15,447 bases of DNA from an uncultured bacterium (GTDB lineage Bacteria; Verrucomicrobiota; Lentisphaeria; Victivallales; Victivallaceae): the NCBI GenBank assembly GCA_900551245.1, contig URVC01000075.1, forward strand, positions 1-15,447. The letters run 5' to 3'. The notes under the pieces are model-generated. The model was not told the origin of the DNA. It worked only from the letters and a program-made list of their open reading frames with translations, and ran no database searches. The stretch's first letter is position 1. Each line of letters opens with the position of its first letter. Positions 6,219 through 13,613 of the stretch are shown here, in pieces. The translations under genes were made by a program, and so were the position numbers.

Positions 6219-6871
6219 CGTTCCTCTCCGCCGAACATCGCATCCTCGACCGCCGCGCAGACGGTGTGGTAGACCGGCAAATGAAGTTCCTGGATGCGAT
6301 AGGTTTCCGAATCGGGTACCGCGATCACGATATCGGCATATTTTTCGCAGGCGCCGTGGCGGTTCCCGGTCAGCAGAATGGTACGGATTCCCATCATCTT
6401 CGCCGCCATTTCCGCGTATTTGACGTTGACTGCGCCGCCGCCGGTGGAGATGCCGAGGAGGACGTCCCCGTTCCGCCCGAGCGCGTAGAGCTGCTGGGCG
6501 TAGACCAGATAGGGATCGACGTCGTTGCAGAATGCGCTGGTGAATCCCGGGTGCGACAGCAGCGAGACGGAACGGAGTCCGCGCTGGAGCTTCCCGGCCA
6601 GCTCCGAACCCTCCGCGCCGAACCGCTCCGTGAAGCGCTTCTGTTCGGCCGCCGGGAGTTCGCGGCGGAGCAGGAATCCCTTCAGAAACTCCCCGCAGAT
6701 GTGGTCGGCGTCGGCCGCCGAACCGCCGTTGCCGCAGCAGAAGAGGGTGTTGCCCGCCCGGAAGGCGGCGAGGATCGTTTCGATGGTTTCGCGGATTGCG
6801 GGCGCCGTCGGCGCCAGTTCGGGGTGGCGCCGCAGAAGAGTTTCGATATGGATTTCGATCGATTGCATCAT
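6215..6871 (-). CDS. gmhA: Phosphoheptose isomerase (sedoheptulose 7-phosphate isomerase)
   Basis: This 218-residue SIS-domain enzyme converts sedoheptulose 7-phosphate to D-glycero-D-manno-heptose 7-phosphate, the first step to ADP-heptose for the LPS inner core. The phosphate-binding segment CCGNGGSAADADH (45-57) and ISTGGGAVNV (141-150) are present. The metal/catalytic set matches H57, E61, Q194 and H202, equivalent to His61, Glu65, Gln172 and His180 of the E. coli enzyme. It is longer than the 192-residue E. coli protein, with extra residues around 65-100. The ATG at 6869-6871 is preceded by GAGGA five bases upstream; the next ATG at 6868 would have spacing eight and is equally possible. 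A longer start at 6913 would lie upstream of the predicted transcription start. It heads the operon and overlaps uppS by four bases. Confidence 0.93.
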   Translation of the reverse strand: MMQSIEIHIETLLRRHPELAPTAPAIRETIETILAAFRAGNTLFCCGNGGSAADADHICGEFLKGFLLRRELPAAEQKRFTERFGAEGSELAGKLQRGLRSVSLLSHPGFTSAFCNDVDPYLVYAQQLYALGRNGDVLLGISTGGGAVNVKYAEMAAKMMGIRTILLTGNRHGACEKYADIVIAVPDSETYRIQELHLPVYHTVCAAVEDAMFGGEER

Positions 6872-6903
6872 CCTGTTCCTCGCTGCGTAAAATGATTTCA
6901 GAT

Positions 6904-6932
6904 AACATAGCAAACAAACCGGTTTTTTTCAA
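6904..6932 (-). promoter_or_regulatory. Sigma70-type promoter of the gmhA-uppS-cdsA operon
   Basis: On the minus strand TTGAAA (6927-6932), 17 bp, TATGTT (6904-6909) preceded by GC. The predicted start near 6897 gives a leader of about 26 nt before the gmhA ATG at 6871, containing the GAGGA ribosome-binding site. No other strong promoter is seen before the genes down to 2145, so this may drive all six. Confidence 0.65.
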
Positions 6933-7014
6933 TCCCGGCAGCGGTTTTTCCGGGGAATTCCGGAGGAGGGGGAGGCAAAACGGAAAAAAAGTTGTCCGCA
7001 CCGGCGGATTTTCC

Positions 7015-7043
7015 GTGCAAATTTTCCTTTGGGCGTCTATAGT
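7015..7043 (+). promoter_or_regulatory. Possible promoter of the SDR gene
   Basis: TATAGT at 7038-7043 is a fair -10 box. With a 17-bp spacer the -35 would be GTGCAA (7015-7020), which is weak. A transcription start near 7050 would put the palindrome at 7061-7083 just downstream, a position from which a bound repressor could block transcription. Confidence 0.35.
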
Positions 7044-7060
7044 AACCCAGCCGGAAAGAT

Positions 7061-7083
7061 GGAGTTTCACACTGTGAAATTCC
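7061..7083. promoter_or_regulatory. Near-perfect 23-bp palindrome, operator-like
   Basis: The core TTTCACACTGTGAAA (7065-7079) is perfect: 7-bp arms around one base. Beyond one mismatched pair (7064/7080) the symmetry continues for three more pairs (GGA at 7061-7063 with TCC at 7081-7083). It lies 34 bp before the SDR start codon and just downstream of the predicted promoter, a typical operator position for a dimeric repressor. The regulator is unknown. A role as an RNA hairpin in the leader is the alternative. Confidence 0.5.
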
Positions 7084-7117
7084 CCGTGAAAACCCCGGCG
7101 GAATCTGGAGAAGGATC

Positions 7118-7870
7118 ATGAGAGAGCTGAAAGGAAAAATCGCACTGGTAACCGGCGCGTCGCGCGGCCTCGGCCGGGGCGTGGCCACCGTGCTGGCGGA
7201 AAAGGGAGCGACCGTCGTCGTCAATTTCCGGAGCGGCGCCGAAGCGGCGGCCGAAACCGTCGCCGCCATCGAAAAGGCGGGCGGAACCGCCGTCGCCATG
7301 CAGGCCGACGTCTCGGAGTCCGGAGAGGTCGGGAAACTGTTCGACCGGATTGCCGAAACCTTCGGCCGGCTCGACATTCTGGTCAACAACGCCGGCACTT
7401 CGCGCGCGCAGGACATCTTTGAAATGAGCGAGGCGGACTGGGATTTCATCCTCAAGACCAACCTCAAGAGCGTATTCTTGTGCAGCAAGCGGGCGATGGA
7501 GATGATGCGCGAACAGAACTTCGGCCGGATCATCTCGATGACCAGCATGGTCGCCTACCGCGGCGCGGTGTTCGGCCACTGCCACTACGCGGCGACGAAG
7601 GGGGCGATTCTCTCCTTCACCCGCACGATCGCGCGGACCGGCGCGCCCTACCACATCACCGCCAACGCGATCGCGCCGGGAATCATCGAAACCGAACTGC
7701 TCTTTCAGACCCACGGCGAGGAGGGGGTGGCGAAGCTCGCCGCGACCGTTCCGCTCGGGCTGGGCAAGCCGCGCGACGTGGGTCTGGCGGCGGCCTTTCT
7801 CGCGGGCGAGGGGGGCGGTTACATCACCGGCGCGTGCATCGACGTCAACGGCGGGATGTACTTCCACTAG
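7118..7870 (+). CDS. Short-chain dehydrogenase/reductase, FabG-like
   Basis: This 250-residue classical SDR is closest in form to 3-oxoacyl-ACP reductase (FabG), which reduces 3-oxoacyl-ACP with NADPH in fatty acid synthesis. The Rossmann motif TGASRGLG is at 12-19, NNAG at 90-93, and the catalytic tetrad is N115, S143, Y157 and K161. The C-terminal DVNGGMYFH end resembles the FabG-type VxGG. The ATG at 7118 has GGAGAAGG with good spacing. It stands alone, divergent from the gmhA operon and convergent with the glycoside hydrolase, with no fatty acid genes nearby. The substrate is therefore uncertain; sugar-acid or other alcohol dehydrogenases share this fold. Control by a repressor at the palindrome 7061-7083 is plausible. 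The gene is complete. Confidence 0.9.
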   Translation: MRELKGKIALVTGASRGLGRGVATVLAEKGATVVVNFRSGAEAAAETVAAIEKAGGTAVAMQADVSESGEVGKLFDRIAETFGRLDILVNNAGTSRAQDIFEMSEADWDFILKTNLKSVFLCSKRAMEMMREQNFGRIISMTSMVAYRGAVFGHCHYAATKGAILSFTRTIARTGAPYHITANAIAPGIIETELLFQTHGEEGVAKLAATVPLGLGKPRDVGLAAAFLAGEGGGYITGACIDVNGGMYFH

Positions 7871-7906
7871 GCGCCGCGGGAAACGGTCCGCCCCGCCGCC
7901 CCTCTC

Positions 7907-10900
7907 CTACTCCAGCTGGAGCACCTTCCAGAGGGAGGGATCCTCTCCGGTCCCCATTCCCGGCGCGGCGGCCAGATACCCCTCCCGCAGTTTGCCGTCG
8001 TTGTCGTTGACGATCAGATTGAAGCGGAATCCGTTTCCGGCGATCTCCCGCGTCATGCCGAGCGCGGCGAAGGGCAGGAGCGCCTCGTAAAGGGTCCGGC
8101 GGCTCCCGTCGTCGCGCCGCGCGTTCACCCGGACGGCGGAGGAGGGATCGGCGAATCCTTCCGGGCGGCTCCAGCAGAACACCTCCGTCCCGCCGTCGTC
8201 GCGCCGCGCAAAACCGATGCTCCAGAACCCCTTCTGCCCCGGCAGCGCCAGGCCGAACTGCACGCTGTCGCCCCGCCAGATCGCCTCGCCGGAATTGGTC
8301 TGTACGGGAAGGTCGTCGGTGACCTCCGCTCTCAGGTGCAGAAACTCTCCGCGGCGTTCCAGAAAGATCCGGGCGGAGAGATCGGCCGGACCCTTCCAGT
8401 AGAAGGGTTCGTTCCCCGGAGCGCTCGGCACCAGCGCGTGGTACTGCCCGGCGTCCGCCAGCACGAACAGCGGCTCGCCCGCCGCCGGCTTCCGGATCAG
8501 CGAAAGCGGAACCCGCTCGACCACAGCACCGCCCAGCGAGAGCTCCAGCTGCAGCGTCGCCGGGTGCGAAAGCGGCGCGGTGAAGCTCTCCGCCGCCCGG
8601 AGATGGAGTGTCACTGCCCGGGTTTCTCCCGGCTGCAGCGGGACGACTTCACGTTCCGGCGTGACGGAGACCCCGTCCGGTGCCGCCGCGTTCAGCGTCA
8701 GGGAGAGCGGTTTCTCCGCCGGATTGAAGAGGGCTATGGGGCAGGTGCGTTCCCTGCCCGGCTCCAGAATGAGATGCACCGGCAGCTGTTCCGGCAGAAA
8801 GCCGCGCGCGAGGCGGATTTCCCCGTTTCCGCCCGGGGGCGTCTTCAGCGTGAAGGGGGTGGAGGAGACCGGGATGCACGCGTTCTCCCCCTGGAGTTCG
8901 ACCGGCGTCTCCTTCCCGAAGAGATCCACCTTCACGGTTCCGGGGGGAAGGGTGGCGAAGAGGGTCCGCGGGCGTTCACGCTGATTGTTCCAGAGCGCCA
9001 GCAGCGTCCCGCCGTCTGTGCTGCGGAACCGCAGGGCGCTGATCTCCTTTCCGGCGGGAATCCTGCCCGTGAATTCGGCGTTCCGGTAGATGGCCGCGAG
9101 CATGTTGAAGGCAAGATAGGCCGGTTTCGGTTCGAACTCCGTCGTGAGCAGCCCGAAATGGCGCTCGTAATGACCCGGGGCGTAGAGTTCGCCCTTCTCC
9201 CGCAGATTGTACCAGTTGTAGCCCACGGCGCCGAAGGCACGGGCGGTCAGAAGTTTCTTGAACAGGCTCGCCGCCTGCTCCCGTTCGCCGATCCGGACGG
9301 AGCTCTCCGCCGTCTCGTTGGAGTACCAGGGACGGGGGGCATTTTCGCCGATCAGACCGCTTCGCTCGAGCTGTTCCAGCTGCGCCAGATAGCCGGCGAG
9401 GGGGCCGTGACCGTGAAAGGCGAAGAGGTCGAAGTGTTTACCGCCATCCTCCTTGAGCTGTTTGATCCAGCCGTTGTTGGAGCGGGGATCGCCCCCCGCG
9501 TCGGTCTGGGTGCCCGCGATGCCCCCGTTCATGACCACCGCCTGCGGCGAGACGCGCCGGATGGCGTCGTATCCGGCCCGGAGCAGCTCCATGTACCGGG
9601 GAAAGTCGAAGTTGGCGAAGAGGATGAGGTCCGGTTCGTTCCAGAGTTCGAAATAGCGGATGCGCCCCCGGTAGTGTTCGGCGATCTTCGCGCAGAAGGC
9701 GGCGTAGAGCGCCGGATCGGCAAACCGGCCGACCCGGGCGAATTCCGGCGCGCGGTACTTCGGCGTGAAATCGCGGGGAATCGCCCAGTCCGGCGGGTTT
9801 CCGAGGATCGCCTCCACTTCGACTCCCTGAGCGGCGAGCAGAGCGACGAGCTGGTCGTAGAGGGTGAAATTCCACCGGTCCGGTTCCGGCTGGAAGCGGT
9901 TCCAGGAGAAATCCAGCCGCATGATTCCGGCGCCGCAGAGGCCGGCGGCCAGAGCCTCCAGCTCCGCCTTTTCCCGGCCGAACCGCTCCATATGGCTGCA
10001 GACGCCGAGGAGGAATCCCGGGGCGCGTTTCGCGACCGGTCCCGCCGGGACCATGCGACCGAAGCGGTGTTCGCCGGAATACTCCTTCCCGGTGGCGCTG
10101 ATCAGGCGGTAGTTGAGCTTCCACCACCCCGGGGCGGAGTAGTCGCCGGGAAGGACGATGCGCCCCGGAGTTTCCGGCGTGGCCCGGGCGGACACTCCGG
10201 CTTGCCGGAGGTTGCCGGCACCGTCCTCGATGCGCAGCACGCCGCCGAGGACGAGCTCGCCGGTGCCCTCGTTGCGGACGACGAGCGCGGGCGGTTCCTG
10301 CCGCTGCGGCAGCAGGAGATTGAACCGGTGTCCGGTCTCCAGCGAGAGGTTCACCGCCTCGCCGAAGCGCCGGAAAGAGAGGGAATCGAGCAGGATTCCG
10401 GCGCCGGGACGTGTCCGGGCGCTGCAGTCGACGGCGATGCCGTGAAAGCGGAGCGGCCAGTCGATTTTCCGGTTTCGATCGCCGCCCCAGACGGCGGCGG
10501 CGGCGCCTTCGGCGACGCGGTAGTCCAGCTGCCGTTTCCCGGAGAAGGTGCCGGATGCTGTGTTGACGAACTGGAAAAGCTCCCCGCTGGAATCCCGCAA
10601 CCGGAGAACGATCCGGCGCAGTTCGACTGGTTCCGGGAATTCGACCTGAAGGGAGAGGGTCGCCTGTTCAAATCGGCCGATTTCGGGGGAGGCGGGCGAG
10701 ACGAGCCCCAGTTCCATCGCGGCCGGGGCGGGGTTGCCCCAGCGGACGGCGGTGCCGTTCCGGCGGGAGCCGGACAGCGGGGCCGGTTCGATTTTCACCT
10801 GATCCAGGCCGGGAATTTTCCGCCCTTCCAGTTGGAATTTTGCATCGCCGAACTGCAGAAGTTCAGCGGCGGAAAGCGCCGGGAGGAGGAAACTGAGAAA

Positions 10901-10924
10901 GAGTGGCAGAAGGAGCTTGTGCAT
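7907..10924 (-). CDS. Secreted multidomain glycoside hydrolase, clan GH-A type
   Basis: This 1005-residue exported enzyme has a signal peptide at about 1-19 (hydrophobic SFLLPALSAA). Residues 20-295 form two beta-rich modules resembling carbohydrate-binding or accessory domains. A TIM-barrel follows at about 300-620. The acid/base is E430 in RYFELWNEPDL, the WNEP hallmark of clan GH-A, and the likely nucleophile is E537 in WYSNETAES. Layout is most like GH39/GH5-type enzymes (beta-xylosidase-like), but the substrate cannot be assigned. Residues 640-800 look like beta-sandwich linker domains, and about 815-1005 resemble a CBM9-like domain (AIWRGDSVQFGLALPG is its typical central strand). The ATG at 10922-10924 has only a weak purine-rich site upstream. 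It follows the prepilin-like gene by 45 bp on the same strand, probably in one operon, and ends 36 bp from the convergent SDR gene. Confidence 0.88.
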   Translation of the reverse strand: MHKLLLPLFLSFLLPALSAAELLQFGDAKFQLEGRKIPGLDQVKIEPAPLSGSRRNGTAVRWGNPAPAAMELGLVSPASPEIGRFEQATLSLQVEFPEPVELRRIVLRLRDSSGELFQFVNTASGTFSGKRQLDYRVAEGAAAAVWGGDRNRKIDWPLRFHGIAVDCSARTRPGAGILLDSLSFRRFGEAVNLSLETGHRFNLLLPQRQEPPALVVRNEGTGELVLGGVLRIEDGAGNLRQAGVSARATPETPGRIVLPGDYSAPGWWKLNYRLISATGKEYSGEHRFGRMVPAGPVAKRAPGFLLGVCSHMERFGREKAELEALAAGLCGAGIMRLDFSWNRFQPEPDRWNFTLYDQLVALLAAQGVEVEAILGNPPDWAIPRDFTPKYRAPEFARVGRFADPALYAAFCAKIAEHYRGRIRYFELWNEPDLILFANFDFPRYMELLRAGYDAIRRVSPQAVVMNGGIAGTQTDAGGDPRSNNGWIKQLKEDGGKHFDLFAFHGHGPLAGYLAQLEQLERSGLIGENAPRPWYSNETAESSVRIGEREQAASLFKKLLTARAFGAVGYNWYNLREKGELYAPGHYERHFGLLTTEFEPKPAYLAFNMLAAIYRNAEFTGRIPAGKEISALRFRSTDGGTLLALWNNQRERPRTLFATLPPGTVKVDLFGKETPVELQGENACIPVSSTPFTLKTPPGGNGEIRLARGFLPEQLPVHLILEPGRERTCPIALFNPAEKPLSLTLNAAAPDGVSVTPEREVVPLQPGETRAVTLHLRAAESFTAPLSHPATLQLELSLGGAVVERVPLSLIRKPAAGEPLFVLADAGQYHALVPSAPGNEPFYWKGPADLSARIFLERRGEFLHLRAEVTDDLPVQTNSGEAIWRGDSVQFGLALPGQKGFWSIGFARRDDGGTEVFCWSRPEGFADPSSAVRVNARRDDGSRRTLYEALLPFAALGMTREIAGNGFRFNLIVNDNDGKLREGYLAAAPGMGTGEDPSLWKVLQLE

Positions 10925-10969
10925 ATCGTTTTCTTTCGTTGATTCCGAATCGAATTTTGTGAGAGAACC

Positions 10970-11680
10970 TTACGGCAGTTTTTGCCCATCGACGACCAGA
11001 GCGCTGATTCCCGCCGCCTGAAGGTCGGAGATGGAGCGGCTTTCGGCGTGGCCGTCGAAGTAGGCGATGTTGGCCCGGTGGCTGTGGTGCAGGGAAATGG
11101 TGGCGTTCACTTTGACGCTGAGCGGCATGTAGTAGAAACCGTAGCCGTGCTCCGGAGAACCGGGGCTGACGTACATGGTGTCGGCGAAATGAACCGCTTC
11201 GGAGGGTTTCTTCAGCTTCTGCGTCGCATAGAAAAGATTTCCGGTGGTCATGACCTGATTGATCAGACAGAAGTTGCCCCACCCCTTCTCATCTTCAAAG
11301 AGGCTCATATCCCAGGTGTCGTTGAAGCGCAATGAGCCGTAGGTGCGAAACGGGTCGCTGATTCCTTCGGTGGGGAGCGAGGGGCAGAAGAAACTCTTCG
11401 TCCCGTAATAGGTGGAGCTGGCCAGGTATTTGTAGTCGAACAGAAGGATGGACCACGGAACGGTCGAGCCGGCGTCGTCTTTGATATAGGTGACCACCAG
11501 TCCATTGTTGTCCATCGCGTACAACTGCATGGCCGCGGCGTTCTGACGGAGACGGTTGAGGCACTCGGTCGCCCGGGTTTTCTCCCGTGCCGCGGTCAGG
11601 GCGGGCAGCAGCATTGCCGCCATCTTGGCGATCATCGCGATCACAACCAGGAGTTCAATGAGAGTAAAATTCTTTTTCAT
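10970..11680 (-). CDS. Prepilin-like protein with H-x9-DG motif
   Basis: This 236-residue protein starts with a type IV prepilin/type II pseudopilin N-terminus: MKKN, then FTLIELLVVIAMIA with the conserved Glu at position 5 of the mature chain, and a hydrophobic helix to about residue 30. Such proteins are processed by a prepilin peptidase between residues 4 and 5; the residue before the cut is Asn rather than the usual Gly. The C-terminus carries H199-x9-D209-G210, the H-x9-DG motif of the processing-associated family (DUF1559-like) that is greatly expanded in Planctomycetes and Lentisphaerae. Cysteines C40, C99 and C138 are present. The ATG at 11678-11680 has GAGG six bases upstream; an earlier in-frame Met at 11704 lies beyond the likely promoter. 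It precedes the glycoside hydrolase and may form part of its secretion or surface display; that role is inferred. Confidence 0.9.
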   Translation of the reverse strand: MKKNFTLIELLVVIAMIAKMAAMLLPALTAAREKTRATECLNRLRQNAAAMQLYAMDNNGLVVTYIKDDAGSTVPWSILLFDYKYLASSTYYGTKSFFCPSLPTEGISDPFRTYGSLRFNDTWDMSLFEDEKGWGNFCLINQVMTTGNLFYATQKLKKPSEAVHFADTMYVSPGSPEHGYGFYYMPLSVKVNATISLHHSHRANIAYFDGHAESRSISDLQAAGISALVVDGQKLP

Positions 11681-11698
11681 AAAAAACCTCGCAGTCAT

Positions 11699-11726
11699 TT
11701 GCATCTGGGTATAATTATACTATATT
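11699..11726 (+). promoter_or_regulatory. Possible promoter of the AraC gene
   Basis: TTGCAT (11699-11704), 16 bp, TATATT (11721-11726). The start would be near 11733, about 50 bp before the ATG. It overlaps the oppositely directed promoter, so the two units may compete or be jointly controlled. An alternative -10 TATAAT at 11710-11715 lacks a good -35. Confidence 0.4.
11709..11720. promoter_or_regulatory. 12-bp palindrome containing -10 boxes on both strands
   Basis: GTATAATTATAC is its own reverse complement and contains TATAAT on each strand. It lies midway in the 103-bp gap between the divergent AraC and prepilin-like genes. Confidence 0.5.
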
Positions 11727-11742
11727 CTGAATGGAAAAACAA
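11714..11742 (-). promoter_or_regulatory. Promoter of the prepilin-like/glycoside hydrolase operon
   Basis: On the minus strand TTGTTT (11737-11742), 17 bp, TATAAT (11714-11719). The start would be near 11707, giving a leader of about 27 nt with GAGG before the ATG at 11680. Confidence 0.55.
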
Positions 11743-11783
11743 GATACAAAAAAATCAGATTGTTATCATTTTGGAGTTTTTCA

Positions 11784-12689
11784 ATGTACGAAGAGGCGAA
11801 CCGTCCATTCCCGGATTTTCCGGTCGATATTCCGCTGCCGCTCTACGTCTGCAGCGTGGGGAAGCGCGGCGAAGAGAGCGGTTCCGATCGTGTTCCGCCG
11901 CTGCTCTCTCCGTTCATCGGCATGACCTTCTGCGTCCGCGGTTCAGGGGTGGCGTACCTCTTCGACCGCCCGTTCCGGATGCGGGAGAACGACGTGATCT
12001 TCTACTATCCGCACGAGGAGCACCGTTTTCTGGCGGATTCCGAAGAGAGCGTCATCGCCTGGGTCAATTTTGACGGACCGCTGGCGATGTCGGTGTTTTC
12101 CAGCTACCGGTTCCCCCGCTCTTTCCCGCTGGAGAAGGGGTTTCCGGAGGAGATCTACCAGGAGTTGCTCGGCTGTCTGCCGAAATCCGACCACGACTCG
12201 GTGCTCCACGCGTCGACCCAGCTTTTTCTGCTGTTCGAATATCTCGCCGGAGAGAAGAAAAAGAGCTTTCTCGAGTCGGGCGACGTCGTGGAGCGGGCCC
12301 TGCGGTACATCAAAGCCAATTTGTCAAATTCTGAACTGAATGTCAACACGCTCTGCGATGTTCTGCACCTCTCCCGCTCCACCTTCCGCAAACGCTTTGC
12401 GGAGGCGATGCACGTCACCCCCGGCGAATACATCCGGAATCAGCGGATCGCCCGGGCGAGGACGCTGCTGGCCGGAACCGACCTCTCCATCCAGGAGATC
12501 GGCCGGGAGTGCGGTTTTCAGGAGAAGACCTCGTTCAGCCGTTTTTTCAAGGCCTGCCCGAACAGCATGCCGCCGAGTGAATACCGGAGGGTTTACAACC
12601 GGACCGGCCTTGCTCCCGGGGAGCCGCCCTCACCGGAAGCCCCGCGCCGCAAAGACCCGGAGATTTCTGACAGAAAGAACAAAGAATGA
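11784..12689 (+). CDS. AraC-family transcriptional regulator
   Basis: This 301-residue regulator has an N-terminal cupin-like sensor domain (about 20-110; the stretch VIFYYPHEEHRFLA is typical) and a C-terminal pair of helix-turn-helix motifs. The first is at about 196-217 (VNTLCDVLHLSRSTFRKRF). The second is at about 244-266 (SIQEIGRECGFQEKTSFSRFFK), followed by the PSEYRR end of the domain. The N-terminal type suggests binding of a sugar or sugar derivative. A 30-residue Pro- and Lys-rich tail follows the DNA-binding domain, which is unusual. The ATG at 11784 has GGAG seven bases upstream; an earlier in-frame start at 11760 lacks one. It is divergent from the prepilin-like/hydrolase operon, which is its likely target, and 28 bp upstream of the radical SAM gene. 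Confidence 0.92.
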   Translation: MYEEANRPFPDFPVDIPLPLYVCSVGKRGEESGSDRVPPLLSPFIGMTFCVRGSGVAYLFDRPFRMRENDVIFYYPHEEHRFLADSEESVIAWVNFDGPLAMSVFSSYRFPRSFPLEKGFPEEIYQELLGCLPKSDHDSVLHASTQLFLLFEYLAGEKKKSFLESGDVVERALRYIKANLSNSELNVNTLCDVLHLSRSTFRKRFAEAMHVTPGEYIRNQRIARARTLLAGTDLSIQEIGRECGFQEKTSFSRFFKACPNSMPPSEYRRVYNRTGLAPGEPPSPEAPRRKDPEISDRKNKE

Positions 12690-12717
12690 AGTTCCATTTA
12701 CAAGAAAGGGAGGAGAA

Positions 12718-13608
12718 ATGCAGAGGAAGGAAGCGATGTTTTACCGGCGGGAGGAGGCGGGAATGCTCCGTTGCACCCTCTGCCCGCGCAACTGCCGGAT
12801 TGCGCCGGGCGAATGCGGATACTGCGGCGTGCGGCGCAACTCCGATGGACGGCTTGAAGCGCTCACCTGGTGCCGCCCGGTGGCGGTGCAGATCGATCCG
12901 ATCGAGAAGAAGCCGCTGGCGTATTTCCTGCCCGGTTCGCGCACCTTTTCGCTCGGCACCTTCGGCTGCAACCTCGGGTGTGTCTTCTGCCAGAACGACG
13001 AGCTCTCGCGGGGGAGTTATCCGCCGGGATTCCACGAACGGGAGGTGGCGCCGGAGGAGATCGTCGAAGCGGCGCTCCGCCACGGCTGCCGTTCGGTGGC
13101 GTTCACCTACAACGAACCGACGGTTTTCTTCGAATACGCCCTCGAAATCGCCCGCCTGGCGAAGCAGGCGAATCTCGCGACAGTGCTGGTCAGCAACGGC
13201 TGGATCAACCCGGAGCCGATGCGCGAACTCTACCCTCTCATCGACGCCGCCAACATCGACATGAAGGGGTTCAGCGAGAACTTCTACCGGGAGCTCTGCG
13301 GCGGAAGCCTCGCGCCGGTGCTCCGGTCGATGGAGTACTTCGGCCGGGAGCTGGGGCGCCATCTGGAGATCACCAATCTGGTGATTCCGGGCCGGAACGA
13401 TTCGCCGGAGATGATCGGCGCCTTTCTCGACTGGGTGGAGGAGACGCTCGGGCGGGAGCAGCCGATTCACTTCACCGCCTTCCACCCGGCCTGCCGGCTG
13501 TTCGACCCGCCGACGCCTCCGGCACGGCTGCGGGAGATCCGCGACCTGGCCCGCGGCCGGGGATTCACCCGGATCCGGCTCGGGAACATTCCGGACCCCG
13601 AGGCGTAA
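12718..13608 (+). CDS. AmrS-like radical SAM enzyme
   Basis: This 296-residue protein belongs to the AmmeMemoRadiSam radical SAM family (AmrS), formerly annotated as pyruvate formate-lyase activating-like. The 4Fe-4S cluster that cleaves S-adenosylmethionine is held by C84-x3-C88-x2-C91 (CNLGCVFC). An extra N-terminal Cys cluster C19-x2-C22-x3-C26-x6-C33-x2-C36 is characteristic of the family, as are PVAVQIDPIEKKPLAYFLPG and AFTYNEPTVFFEYALE. It is somewhat shorter than the usual 330 or so residues. The ATG at 12718 has AAGGGAGGAG, a strong site; the frame is open far upstream, but that part is a shadow of the AraC gene. The customary partner genes for Memo-like and AMMECR1-like proteins are not adjacent. 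The physiological substrate of the family is not settled. It is probably co-transcribed with the AraC gene. Confidence 0.9.
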   Translation: MQRKEAMFYRREEAGMLRCTLCPRNCRIAPGECGYCGVRRNSDGRLEALTWCRPVAVQIDPIEKKPLAYFLPGSRTFSLGTFGCNLGCVFCQNDELSRGSYPPGFHEREVAPEEIVEAALRHGCRSVAFTYNEPTVFFEYALEIARLAKQANLATVLVSNGWINPEPMRELYPLIDAANIDMKGFSENFYRELCGGSLAPVLRSMEYFGRELGRHLEITNLVIPGRNDSPEMIGAFLDWVEETLGREQPIHFTAFHPACRLFDPPTPPARLREIRDLARGRGFTRIRLGNIPDPEA

Positions 13609-13613
13609 CCGGG

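Noticed and set aside
4530..6272. 580-codon plus-strand ORF across cdsA, uppS and the lrp-cdsA gap
   Set aside because: Antisense to well-identified genes with conserved motifs; its translation has no recognisable domain.
6219..7070. In-frame upstream extension of uppS, suggesting a fusion
   Set aside because: That part is the gmhA region read in another frame; uppS has its own RBS and ATG in an ATGA overlap.
7871..7906. Possible terminator between the convergent SDR and hydrolase genes
   Set aside because: GC-rich, with only short stems and no T-run on either strand.
8336..10942. 868-codon plus-strand ORF opposite the glycoside hydrolase gene
   Set aside because: It is a GC-driven shadow: no domain, no signal, rich in Arg/Gly/Glu low-complexity runs. 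The minus frame has a signal peptide and catalytic motifs.
12340..12717. Upstream extension of the radical SAM ORF
   Set aside because: It overlaps the AraC DNA-binding domain in another frame; the strong RBS is directly before 12718.
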